Assembly (NCBI GenBank): GCA_934271655.1
Contig: CAKQRW010000011.1
Location: 1 to 64,000, forward strand
From: an uncultured Bacteroidaceae bacterium
GTDB lineage: Bacteria; Bacteroidota; Bacteroidia; Bacteroidales; Bacteroidaceae
Direction of reading: 5' to 3'
DNA length: 64,000 bases
This document shows positions 43,555 to 52,892 of this stretch, in pieces; the stretch's first letter is position 1; the number at the start of each line of letters is the position of its first letter. Position numbers and translations under genes: made by a program. The notes under the pieces were generated by a model that was not told the DNA's origin, searched no databases, and saw only the letters and a program-made list of their open reading frames with translations.

Positions 43555-43730
43555 TTACGCATTATTCCCCAAAAACTTTACGCATCGCTTTTCAATGCTT
43601 TACACATCACAGTCTTGCTGGCTATGCATCGCTGTCCTAAGGATTACGCATCCTTACCCTATGGATTATAAACAGCTATCCTATGGATTACGCACCGTTA
43701 TCCTATGGTTATGAAAAGCTATCCTATTGT
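43555..43730. repeat. degenerate tandem array, 8 x 22 bp in exact register
   Basis: Eight 22-base units begin at 43555 and every 22 bases thereafter. They share the pattern (A/T)TTA(C)GCATC..T..CCTATGG. Early units are strongly diverged, later ones (from 43643) more alike. The unit CCTAAGGATTACGCATCC links it to the arrays at 4611 and 6653. There is no indel across 176 bp. Confidence 0.85.
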
Positions 43731-43750
43731 TCAGGCATAGTCCCCAATAT

Positions 43751-43784
43751 GGTATGTGCTCACCCTATCGGATGAGCACATACC
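43751..43784 (-). terminator. hairpin after the GH2 gene, related to the AAGTAGGTGCTCA ends
   Basis: A perfect 12-bp stem (GGTATGTGCTCA / TGAGCACATACC) and a 10-base loop, 40 bp beyond the GH2 stop codon. It contains the GTGCTCA...TGAGCAC core of the element ends. There is no T-run, so terminator function is an inference from position. Confidence 0.55.
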
Positions 43785-43825
43785 TACTGTTGCCTAATCT
43801 GTACACGCAGAGTTCCATTCCCTGC

Positions 43826-46777
43826 CTACTTGAGCTTCGGCTTAAGTTCATCGGGAGAGTCGTTCGTGAACATGTTCACAGCAGGAGCCGACTTGGTGAA
43901 GAAATCGTGTACAGTCTCCTCATCGAGCGTGAGAGATGGAGAGAAGTCATCACTCTGCATATATTCAAGCACAGCCTTGCGCATCTGTCGCGCTACAAGA
44001 CGGTGTTCAAGATTGTTCGAAAGATCCATTGTGGTCATCAGCAGCTTGCCGCCCAGCACGTTTGCCTCAATCATCATCCCCAACTTGCGGCTCACATGCC
44101 ATGTGTCAATGGGCTGTATGGCAGGCTGATAGTCTGACGGCATCTCCCGCAAGTTCATCACCTGGGCCTTGTTGAGAAGCTCCCACCAGTTCAGATTACT
44201 CCAGTCGTCTGAGTCAAAACGCCTGAACAGCGGATGCGACGTGTCTATGTAAGCACCCGTAGTGTGAGGCGGACGCATCTTGAACCAGCTTGTATTCCAG
44301 AACACAGGCAAATATGTCTGTTTCACATCAGCTCCAAGCGTGACCTTTCCTGCAGCAAGAATCAAGACCTTGCCCCCTTTGCGCAACACAGAGCAAGCCT
44401 TTTTGTCAAGAGAATCTGTGACATACACATCCCTTGCCTCTGGCATCTTGACATCGGAAGGATAGACCCAGAAGTTCCAGCTGTTGGTGTATTCATCAAC
44501 ATCCGAGCGTCTTTCCTTGTTCTCGTCACAAGAAGAATTCTCAGGCATTTTTCTTGCAGCTCTCACTGTGACTGAGAGTCTTAGCTTGACAGGGTGTGTA
44601 TATTGGCTCAACGGAAGAACAACGTTGCCTACCTTTAAATTTTTTCCAGGCTCCAAATGTTTGCATTCAAATTCGTCGAAAGGTCGCGACAAACTCACCT
44701 GTGCAGGCTCCTCTGTAACGGTGTACCACGCAGTGGCACCATCCAATCCGCTGGTCATAGCATTGTAAAGTTCCACAGGCACAGAGAGTGTGTCTGCGCT
44801 GCTGTACACAAACTTGGGAAACCTGGCCAGAGGCACAACAGGCGAGCAGAACTGCCTCCACTCATCAGCCGTGCAGTAGCCCTTTTCGTTCCAGTGCACA
44901 CCAAGCACACCAACCAAGGCTGTGCCCTGTCCACTATAGTCGTTGAGCGACAAGAGTTGGAAACCAGCATAGTCCTTGGTGCGGAGATTGCGCTCTATGT
45001 CATACTTATATGCAAGGGTCTGAAGCTTGCCACTGGCATGGAGAAACTTCTCTGCCCTACTCTTCATGCCGTTATCATTCAGCAAGTCTTCAAATATGTC
45101 GAAATTCCTTGCTTTATAGACACCTGTATACAATTTGCGTTCATTCAAGTCAGGAAAGGCGCACCACTGTCCCAACTCATGGGCAAGCATAGGCTCGTTG
45201 ACATCATACGTGACAAGAGTTCTGCCCTTTTGAGTGACTCTCAGCATATTATCATCAAAATTATCCTGCGACTGCGGCATGCGGCTATTCCAATCGAGTC
45301 CACGTGCCCCACCCTTGACATGATACTCGCTCTTGGCATCCCAAGCCCATCCGCCTCCTACAGAAGCCCCACAGTAGACCCTGCGTCTGTCGCCCGTGGC
45401 CTTCCATCGGTCAACAAAGTCGCTGACCCATTTCACCCAGTTGCCCGAAGGCTCGTTGCCAGCAGCAAGCATGCAGAACGACGGGTGATTGCCATACTCA
45501 CGAACCATGCGCTGAGTCTCCTGCCACAGATAATGGTCTATATTCATTCCATTGCCCAACTTCACTCCATGGTTGGGCCACGAAGGTCCCTCGGGCTGCA
45601 AATAGAAGCCTATCTTGTCAGCAGCGGCAAAAGCTGCTTCTGGCGGACAAAACGAGTGAAAGCGCATCATGTTGAGCCCATACTCCTTGCACTTGCGGAA
45701 TATCCTGAGCCACGATTCCTCGTCTGTTGGCGGATAACCAGTCTCGGGAAAGCAGCAGTTCTCCACAGTACCTCTCATCCAGACAGGCTTGCCATTCATG
45801 TAGAACTGGCGTCCCTTGACAGACATTTGCGAGAGCGCAAACGTGATGTGCACCGTATCTTTTCCCATTATCGTTGTGAGGCCGTAAAGGTTAGGATGAA
45901 ACTCGTCCCACAACTTTGCCTCGCCCTCTACAGGCAATGTGAGAGACACCTTGCCATCAGCATCCTTGGCAAGCCGTTTGCGCTCATAACGTCGTGCGGA
46001 CGACATTTCTCCGCCTGGCGCAGCGCTCATGTCCGCAATGATGAAAGCCATATCGTGGTGCGGCTTGTCACCTACCACCTCCATCACCACATTTATCTCC
46101 TTCTTCTCCACATCAGGATAGACCTGCACGTTGGCCACATGCTCACGCTGCCTTGCCCTCAGTTCCATTCTACCAGCCAGTCCGTTCCAGTTGCCCTGCG
46201 TCTGGTCGGTCACACTGTGCGAGTCCTGCCCCACACACACGTTCTCTATGCCGTTGTACACCCGGACAGCTATCTCGTTATCCTCACCAAAGCGCACATA
46301 AGGCGTGATGTCAAACTCATGAGGCACACTGAGCGAAGAATCACGTCCTGCCAGCTGACCGTTGACATAGACAGAAGTCTCTATATGCGGGCGTTCGAGA
46401 AACAGCGTCACCTTCTTCCTTTTCCAGTTCTTAGCTATCCTGACCACCTTCTTATACCATGCGTTTCCCACATAGTGCTTGTCGGGCGTGAGGAAGAAAG
46501 GAAATTTCATATTACCTGCCTCACGGTACTTCTTCATGTAAGGATTGTAAAAGTACGAGGAATCATATAGGCTGCCTGTCCATTTCGTTTCCACGCAGAC
46601 ATCGTCACCCTTGCCATTGGTGAGCATGGAGCCAGGCAGAGTCACCTCATCGTTATACACTGGTTTGTCGCCCATGGCAAAAGACCATTTGCCTGCGAGC
46701 GATATGGTCTGAGCTTGTACGGACGTGAGGGCAAGCATGCTTATCGCCGTTACCCAATATCTGAATTTATCTTTCAT
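43826..46777 (-). CDS. glycoside hydrolase family 2 enzyme
   Basis: 983 residues with a signal peptide (MKDKFRYWVTAISMLALTSVQAQ). Domain order is GH2 jelly-roll sugar-binding (about 100-210), immunoglobulin-like domain (about 210-320), TIM barrel (about 320-600), and a C-terminal beta-rich part. The general acid/base is Glu442 in LAAGNEPSG; the likely nucleophile is Glu534 in AHELGQW. GH2 covers beta-galactosidases, beta-mannosidases, beta-glucuronidases and others, and the exact sugar cannot be told. It follows the GH35 gene, so the two probably act on one galactose-containing glycan. No susCD pair is in the window. Confidence 0.88.
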   Translation of the reverse strand: MKDKFRYWVTAISMLALTSVQAQTISLAGKWSFAMGDKPVYNDEVTLPGSMLTNGKGDDVCVETKWTGSLYDSSYFYNPYMKKYREAGNMKFPFFLTPDKHYVGNAWYKKVVRIAKNWKRKKVTLFLERPHIETSVYVNGQLAGRDSSLSVPHEFDITPYVRFGEDNEIAVRVYNGIENVCVGQDSHSVTDQTQGNWNGLAGRMELRARQREHVANVQVYPDVEKKEINVVMEVVGDKPHHDMAFIIADMSAAPGGEMSSARRYERKRLAKDADGKVSLTLPVEGEAKLWDEFHPNLYGLTTIMGKDTVHITFALSQMSVKGRQFYMNGKPVWMRGTVENCCFPETGYPPTDEESWLRIFRKCKEYGLNMMRFHSFCPPEAAFAAADKIGFYLQPEGPSWPNHGVKLGNGMNIDHYLWQETQRMVREYGNHPSFCMLAAGNEPSGNWVKWVSDFVDRWKATGDRRRVYCGASVGGGWAWDAKSEYHVKGGARGLDWNSRMPQSQDNFDDNMLRVTQKGRTLVTYDVNEPMLAHELGQWCAFPDLNERKLYTGVYKARNFDIFEDLLNDNGMKSRAEKFLHASGKLQTLAYKYDIERNLRTKDYAGFQLLSLNDYSGQGTALVGVLGVHWNEKGYCTADEWRQFCSPVVPLARFPKFVYSSADTLSVPVELYNAMTSGLDGATAWYTVTEEPAQVSLSRPFDEFECKHLEPGKNLKVGNVVLPLSQYTHPVKLRLSVTVRAARKMPENSSCDENKERRSDVDEYTNSWNFWVYPSDVKMPEARDVYVTDSLDKKACSVLRKGGKVLILAAGKVTLGADVKQTYLPVFWNTSWFKMRPPHTTGAYIDTSHPLFRRFDSDDWSNLNWWELLNKAQVMNLREMPSDYQPAIQPIDTWHVSRKLGMMIEANVLGGKLLMTTMDLSNNLEHRLVARQMRKAVLEYMQSDDFSPSLTLDEETVHDFFTKSAPAVNMFTNDSPDELKPKLK

Positions 46778-46883
46778 AACATTCTTTTTATTATACTATT
46801 ATTCCTATATATGTTTGTACCGCATGCGACACATGACGGCATCTCATCTCATTCATAAACTATCCTTTTTCATCTTAATGCTT

Positions 46884-48956
46884 TCATCTATCCACAAATT
46901 CCACCTTTTTCAGCATCTCTCCTTTTGCCGACACATCAGCCTCGCGAGGGAAATACACAGGCATGTCATCCTGCAAAGGCAGGATGCGCAATTCAAGTTT
47001 GTCGCACATCGGCGGCAATCGCCAGAGTCCCATAAGGAACGGACGGCCATTATAGAAATTGTCAGCCACCAGCACACCGTCAGCATAGAGACGAGCGCAG
47101 TCGCCCGTATAGCTGACAGACATCAGCCTTCCTGCCCGCTGCTCCTCTGAAGGCAGAGATATCTCATACACAGCCGCATGGATAAAATCGGAGTCTGCTG
47201 GTTCTTCCGCCACCTTCTGCGCGCCAAATCTTATCACACGCATAGCGTCAGCCTCACGAAGTTTTTTCACCTCTGCGGCCACCGGCACGCCACAGCCGCG
47301 AGTATCATTCAGAAAAAGTCTCTCTGCTGCATGTGAATCAAGCAAGTATATATTTTTATACACAGGCTTGTCCAGCCCCTTGGCACGCACATTTCTCATC
47401 ACTTTCCCATCCACACACAGCTCCGCTGGCACACCCGGTATCTTTTCAAGATATATTTTTCCATTTCTTTTGGCAACAAGCTGAGCAGTGGCATATGTTA
47501 TTCCATCAATATTGACAGGAAAGATGCATGCCGTGCCGGCTGGGATGGTCATTGGCTTCTGCGGAAATGAGACTCCGCATACCTCAAAGCTCACACCTTT
47601 CTTGTCGGTGAGCCGCTGCAGCCGCTCGTAGTTGTTGACAAAGACAAAGGCGCGGTCGCCGCTTGAGCGGTAAGACCATCTCAAATGGCTGTCGTCAGCT
47701 TTTGGCACATCTTGCGCGCAGGGAAATGATGCCTCCATCGTGGCAAGCGCATCACCATAGTCGTGCATGAAGAGGTGCAACTTGCGAAGCATGTAGTAAT
47801 GCGGATTGCATTGTCCGAACTCGCCCAAAGGAGCCTGAAAGTCGTATGTCTTCACTGGCAAATCATTATAGTTGGTAGCTATAGTCCGCTGGTTCTCGTT
47901 TAGGTACATTATTTTTCCATCATCACGACTCCCTGGCATCAGGGCCGCTGGATTTGTGCCGCCATGATACATGTAATAGCCAAGAAGATTGCTTCCGCTG
48001 CCCAACTTCACGACAGCCATGGAGTAAGCATCTTCAGGATAGACATAGGGGCGGCGATGATAAGCTGTCATCATCCCTCCGCCAAGCTCGCATGTGAAAT
48101 AAGGATAGCGTTGCTCACCGTCGTCGATATGCTCTTCCTGTCTGCCGAGCTGCTCCGTGGCGATAGCCGTGCTGCTACGGAAAGCCTTAAAGTTGAAAGC
48201 CTTGTAATAATTTCCGGCTGTTTCAGAGATGCTTCTTTCCCAAAAGCCGTCGGCATAGTCGCCATATAGCGGCACCATCTCGCCGAACGGCACAGGCGTG
48301 CGCAGCTCTGGCCAACCTGTGCGGGTGTAGAAAGGCAAGTCAAAGCCCGCCCTTTGGGCAGCTCGCTTGAGAGCCATCAGATAAGAGCCATGTCCCCTAT
48401 ACTCGTTGTCAAACTGAGCCGCTATGACCGGACCTCCATCTTTCCATTGCAAGCCCTGCACCTGAGAGAATATCTGCCTGTACAGCCGCTCCGCATATTC
48501 CATAAACACTGGGTTCTCTTCCCGCATCTTGCACCCCTTGGCAAACATCCAGTCGGGTATGCCGCCGTTTCTCACCTCTCCGTGACAGAAAGGGCCGAGG
48601 CGCAGCACAACGGGCATGTCCTGCTCTTTGCACACCTCAAGGAAAGTACGCAGGCTGCGCTGTCCGCTCCAGTTGTATACGCCCTCCATCTCCTCCACAT
48701 GATTCCAAAAGACATAGGTGGCCACAATCGTCACACCACCCTCTTTCATCTTTCTCACCTCGTCGGCCCACTCCTCACGGGGCATGCGCGAGTAGTGCAC
48801 CTCTCCCATCACAGGCATCACCCGCTTCCCGTCAAAGACCAGACTCTGGGAGTCCCAGCTGATGGACTGCCGCGGTATTTGGGCCATACAGACAGACACC
48901 TGCGACAGCGCCAGAACCATAGCAGCCATGCATGTTTTCGTTCGATTTATTATCAT
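46884..48956 (-). CDS. glycoside hydrolase family 35 beta-galactosidase
   Basis: 690 residues from ATG 48956; the open frame begins two codons earlier with TTG. Signal peptide (about 1-25), then the GH35 start MPVMGEVHYSRMPREEWADEVRKMKEGGVTIVATYVFWN. The acid/base is Glu185 in AAQFDNEY (more often QIENEY), and the nucleophile is probably Glu290 in FTCELGGGM. It removes terminal beta-galactose from oligosaccharides in the periplasm or at the surface. First of the GH35-GH2 pair, with a 106-bp gap. A 22-bp repeat array sits immediately before its start codon. Confidence 0.88.
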   Translation of the reverse strand: MIINRTKTCMAAMVLALSQVSVCMAQIPRQSISWDSQSLVFDGKRVMPVMGEVHYSRMPREEWADEVRKMKEGGVTIVATYVFWNHVEEMEGVYNWSGQRSLRTFLEVCKEQDMPVVLRLGPFCHGEVRNGGIPDWMFAKGCKMREENPVFMEYAERLYRQIFSQVQGLQWKDGGPVIAAQFDNEYRGHGSYLMALKRAAQRAGFDLPFYTRTGWPELRTPVPFGEMVPLYGDYADGFWERSISETAGNYYKAFNFKAFRSSTAIATEQLGRQEEHIDDGEQRYPYFTCELGGGMMTAYHRRPYVYPEDAYSMAVVKLGSGSNLLGYYMYHGGTNPAALMPGSRDDGKIMYLNENQRTIATNYNDLPVKTYDFQAPLGEFGQCNPHYYMLRKLHLFMHDYGDALATMEASFPCAQDVPKADDSHLRWSYRSSGDRAFVFVNNYERLQRLTDKKGVSFEVCGVSFPQKPMTIPAGTACIFPVNIDGITYATAQLVAKRNGKIYLEKIPGVPAELCVDGKVMRNVRAKGLDKPVYKNIYLLDSHAAERLFLNDTRGCGVPVAAEVKKLREADAMRVIRFGAQKVAEEPADSDFIHAAVYEISLPSEEQRAGRLMSVSYTGDCARLYADGVLVADNFYNGRPFLMGLWRLPPMCDKLELRILPLQDDMPVYFPREADVSAKGEMLKKVEFVDR

Positions 48957-48964
48957 AAACAATT

Positions 48965-49096
48965 TGGTTTACACCAGTTAGTAATTAGGTTTACACCAGT
49001 TAGTAATTAGGTTTGCACCTGTTAGCATTCAGGTTTGCACCTGTTAGCATTCAGGTCTGCACCTGGCAGCATTCAGGTCTGCACCAGTTAGTAATC
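48965..49096. repeat. tandem array, 6 x 22 bp, in the leader of the GH35 gene
   Basis: Units start at 48965, 48987, 49009, 49031, 49053 and 49075, with core GGTTTGCACCTGTTAGCATTC or GGTTTACACCAGTTAGTAATT. The array ends about 8 bases before the chosen start codon. A -7-like box lies just outside its far end, so it would be transcribed as the GH35 5' leader. Confidence 0.95.
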
Positions 49097-49125
49097 AGCA
49101 CACACTGTGCCAAAGCGGCACATGG

Positions 49126-49133
49126 CAAAGTTA
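49126..49133 (-). promoter_or_regulatory. candidate -7 box of the GH35-GH2 pair
   Basis: The minus strand reads TAACTTTG. The -33 element is weak. If used, the leader of about 165 nt consists almost wholly of the 22-bp repeat array. Confidence 0.5.
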
Positions 49134-49251
49134 CAACTATTTATCCAAAAAGCGATGGCCGTCTGTGGAATAAGTATCCTCCCAACAATAAAAAAGCCTT
49201 TCAGAAGTATGTTTTTACATTTAGAGGCGGTGCATTATCTATATTTTCATT

Positions 49252-49259
49252 AACTTTGT
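49252..49259 (+). promoter_or_regulatory. candidate -7 box of the addAB-like genes
   Basis: TAACTTTG 120 bp before the AddA-like start codon. The -33 position is poor (CGG), so the call is tentative. The rest of 49134-49378 shows nothing else. Confidence 0.45.
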
Positions 49260-49378
49260 AAATATTTCTACAGCTTCATGCCAGTATCATCAGCCAATAT
49301 GCCATACTTGCGCCACATGATTCACCCCTATGGAAGCTGACGCACTAAAGCCATATAATAATACATCATAACATTACC

Positions 49379-52300
49379 ATGATCCAACCTCTTCGCGTGT
49401 ACAAAGCCTCTGCCGGCTCAGGCAAGACATTCACACTGGCAGTGGAGTACATATCTCTGCTCGCCATCAATCCTATGGAGTATCAGAACATACTCGCCGT
49501 CACTTTTACCAACAAAGCCACGGCAGAGATGAAGCAACGCATACTCGGCACCCTATACGGCATAGCCCACGGGCTGCCATCGGCCGAGGCGTATATAGCT
49601 CCCATACTTGCCAGCGCCAAGGAAAAGCTTGCCCAGCCGCACTACTCAGGGATGGAGGTGAAAGACCAGGCGACACTGAGACTGAGAGCCAAGGAAGCCC
49701 TGTCCAACATCATCCACGACTATAGCCGTTTCCACATAGAGACCATCGACTCATTCTTCCAGAGCATACTGCATGAGATAGCCAACGAGATGGACCTGTC
49801 GGCCAACATGCGTGTGGAGCTTGACGACGGACAGGCGCTGGGCGACGCTGTGGACTCCATCATAGAGAATATGAAAGAGGGATCGGACGAGTTCAAAACC
49901 ATCGTCAATTTCATAGATGAGAAAATAGCCTCCAACCGCTCTTGGAAGGTCGATGCCACAGTGAAGGACTTCGGCCAGAACATCTTCAAGGAGAAATATC
50001 TCATCCATGGCGACGACGTGAGAAAAGCCATAACAGACCAAAGCTCTATACACCAATTCAGGGCAATGATCAATGAAGTGGTGGATAAGCAGAAGCATGA
50101 CATGACTGAACTGGCAAAAGAAATGGTTGACACATGCGATGACATAGATTATCTTGGCCATGACGGTGTAAAGGACATCATCAACTTTCTTAATAAGGTT
50201 GCTTGCTACGATGTGAAAGAGCCTGAAAGCAGCAACCAGGGAACCTTCAGCGACAAGAAGGCTGAATATATCGTGAACAGCGACAAGTGGTTCAAGAAGA
50301 ACGCCAAGAAGAAAGGAGAGCTGCAGCCGCAAGTGGAAAGTTTGCTGATGCCCAAGCTTGAGGAACTATTCGACATGCACACTGCCTACCTGTCAGACCT
50401 TCACACTGTGAATGCCATCAAGCAGCACCTCTATTCGCTCATGCTTCTCAATAAGATAAGCGAGACAGTACGCGAACAAAACAATGAGAAGAACCGTTTC
50501 CTGCTCAGCGAGACAGCCAACTTCCTGCGCGATGTCATCAACGACGAAGACATCCCTTTCATATATGAGAAAGCCGGGACGGTGATAAAGCACATCATGA
50601 TTGACGAGTTTCAGGACACCTCCACACTGCAATGGAGCAACTTCAAGCCGCTCATCATGAACAGCATGGCTGCCGGAGGCTCTTGCCTGATAGTGGGCGA
50701 CGTGAAGCAGAGCATCTACCGCTTCCGCAACTCCGACTGGCAAATACTTAACAACATAGAGAAAGAGCCTAGCCTGCAAGGCATGATCGGCAACATCCCT
50801 GCCAAATACAACTACCGCTCGTCACGGCGCGTGGTGGAGTTCAACAATGCGCTGTTCAGAAATGCCACCAGCCTGCTCTCCGACACATGTCCCGAACTGG
50901 ATACGGCCTATGGCGACGTGGAACAGATAGCCAAGAAAGAGAAGGAGACAGGCTTTGTGCGAGTGGAGAACATCGACTACCACGGTCTGGGCAACAATGA
51001 GAACGCAGAGGAGGCCGACAACGGGCCCAGCGACCAAGAAGAAATCACAGAGGAATGGCCCTACACGCTTTCGGACGACATCAGCGAGGCCATGCTCCAA
51101 CGCCTTAAAGCCAATGTGGCAGAACTGGTCAGGAATGGGGTGAACCCCAACGACATCACCATCCTCACCCGCACCAACAAGGAGGTGCCGGCCATAAGCG
51201 ACTACTTCAACGAGCACCAGGAAGACTGCCCCGTGAAAGTGGTGTCCGACGATGCGTTTCGCCTTGACGCATCGCCAGCCGTCAACATCATCATCAGCGC
51301 GCTGAGAGCCTTGGAGGCAGAAGGGGACAGCATGCCTCTTGTGTGCCTGGCATACAGCTACGCCAAGAGCATCCTCCACCTGGACAATCCGCTGTCTGTC
51401 ACCATGCGCAGCACAGAAGAGATCGAAGCCACACTGCCTGAAGGCTTCAGATTCTATGAGAGAGAGAGGCTGAGGATGAAGAGCCTGGCCGAACAGGTGG
51501 AAGACATCTACCGCATCTTCGAGCTGAACACGCTGGAGGGACAGGATGCATATATGTTTTGCTTCCACGACATGCTGGCACGTTTCTGCAGCGACAACCA
51601 GGCATCAGCATCTCTCTTCATACAAAACTGGGACGACAAGCTCTGCGAGACCACCATCCCCAATGGAGCAGCCGACGGAGTGAGGATAATGACCATGCAC
51701 AAGTCGAAGGGACTGGAGTTCCACACTGTCATCATTCCATCCTGCATGTGGGGAATAGCGCCCAAAGCCAACGAAGTGATGTGGTGCGTGCCAAGCAAGT
51801 CACCCTACAACAAGATGCCGCTGCTGCCTGTCAGCGTGAGCCGCGCCACAGACGACAGCATCTTCGCCGCCGACCGCCAAGAGGAGGAACTTAAAACGCT
51901 TGTGGACAACATAAACGTGCTCTATGTGGCCTTTACCCGTGCCAAGCACAATCTCATCATTCTTACAGGCAACAAGCTGGATGCTGGTTATGACAGTGAA
52001 AACACTGACAACGCCCAGACTTTCATCATAGAGTCGATGCCCGACTACATGACAGTGAACGAAGAGTGCGACCGCCTGCTTTCACAATGGCAATGCGGAA
52101 CAATCGTGTCCACAGAGGAAAAGAGCGACAAAGGAGCGACAGACGAAAACCACAACATGCTGGAGAGCGAGTACAGCCCTCTCAATGCGCCATTCGTCTC
52201 AAACGGCTCCGTGGCGGAGTTTCGTCAGAGCTACGAGTCGGACATGTTCATCACGGCCGATGCCGACGACATGAAGACCAAGATGCACCAGGAGAAAATA

Positions 52301-52789
52301 AGGCTCATCAGCCTCGGCAATCTCTACCACAACATTTTCCAAATGGTGCACACAGCCGCAGACGTGCCGCATGCTGTCAGGATGCTGGAGACCAAAGGAT
52401 GCTTTGAGTCTCTAGTAGAGGCCGACGAGGCGCAAGAGACTGTGGCCAGGCTCATAAAGGACATTTCTGTCACACACCCAGAGTGGTTCGCTCCCGAATG
52501 GCGGGTGCTGAACGAGCGCACCATCCTCTTCAGCCAAGATGAACTTTACATGACGAAACGCCCCGACCGCGTGATAGTGAATGGACGGCAAGCCATCATC
52601 ATCGACTACAAGACAGCACGCGGGGCCGTGAAGCGCACGAAGAGCGGCAAGCTATCCGCTCCTGCTGAGAATGTGAGCCAGATAAAGGACTACGAGCGAC
52701 TTCTCGGCGAGATGGGATATGAGGACATCAGGGCCTATCTTTGGTACATCTTTGATGATGCCGTGATAGAAGTGGACACGCAGGCCTAA
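49379..52789 (+). CDS. AddA-like UvrD-type helicase with C-terminal nuclease domain
   Basis: 1136 residues. Walker A YKASAGSGKTFT (about 8-19), motif Ia AVTFTNKATAEMK, motif II MIDEFQDTSTLQW, motif III VGDVKQSIYRFRNSD, motif V MTMHKSKGLEFHTVIIPSC, motif VI VAFTRAKHNLIIL. The C-terminal ~250 residues contain a PD-(D/E)XK nuclease (PDRVIVNG..AIIIDYKT). This is the layout of AddA/RecB, which resects double-strand breaks for RecA. The second subunit is encoded immediately downstream (103 bp). Confidence 0.88.
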   Translation: MIQPLRVYKASAGSGKTFTLAVEYISLLAINPMEYQNILAVTFTNKATAEMKQRILGTLYGIAHGLPSAEAYIAPILASAKEKLAQPHYSGMEVKDQATLRLRAKEALSNIIHDYSRFHIETIDSFFQSILHEIANEMDLSANMRVELDDGQALGDAVDSIIENMKEGSDEFKTIVNFIDEKIASNRSWKVDATVKDFGQNIFKEKYLIHGDDVRKAITDQSSIHQFRAMINEVVDKQKHDMTELAKEMVDTCDDIDYLGHDGVKDIINFLNKVACYDVKEPESSNQGTFSDKKAEYIVNSDKWFKKNAKKKGELQPQVESLLMPKLEELFDMHTAYLSDLHTVNAIKQHLYSLMLLNKISETVREQNNEKNRFLLSETANFLRDVINDEDIPFIYEKAGTVIKHIMIDEFQDTSTLQWSNFKPLIMNSMAAGGSCLIVGDVKQSIYRFRNSDWQILNNIEKEPSLQGMIGNIPAKYNYRSSRRVVEFNNALFRNATSLLSDTCPELDTAYGDVEQIAKKEKETGFVRVENIDYHGLGNNENAEEADNGPSDQEEITEEWPYTLSDDISEAMLQRLKANVAELVRNGVNPNDITILTRTNKEVPAISDYFNEHQEDCPVKVVSDDAFRLDASPAVNIIISALRALEAEGDSMPLVCLAYSYAKSILHLDNPLSVTMRSTEEIEATLPEGFRFYERERLRMKSLAEQVEDIYRIFELNTLEGQDAYMFCFHDMLARFCSDNQASASLFIQNWDDKLCETTIPNGAADGVRIMTMHKSKGLEFHTVIIPSCMWGIAPKANEVMWCVPSKSPYNKMPLLPVSVSRATDDSIFAADRQEEELKTLVDNINVLYVAFTRAKHNLIILTGNKLDAGYDSENTDNAQTFIIESMPDYMTVNEECDRLLSQWQCGTIVSTEEKSDKGATDENHNMLESEYSPLNAPFVSNGSVAEFRQSYESDMFITADADDMKTKMHQEKIRLISLGNLYHNIFQMVHTAADVPHAVRMLETKGCFESLVEADEAQETVARLIKDISVTHPEWFAPEWRVLNERTILFSQDELYMTKRPDRVIVNGRQAIIIDYKTARGAVKRTKSGKLSAPAENVSQIKDYERLLGEMGYEDIRAYLWYIFDDAVIEVDTQA

Positions 52790-52892
52790 GCAAGATGGCG
52801 ATGCGTCTCACGCTATCAGGAAAAGATACTGGCCACGTGACATTATTCATCCTTACACGCAACCATATTCACTCTAAAAGGACAAACTGACT

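Noticed and set aside
44657..46570. 637-codon plus-strand reading frame
   Set aside because: Antisense shadow of the GH2 gene, which has full family motifs on the other strand.
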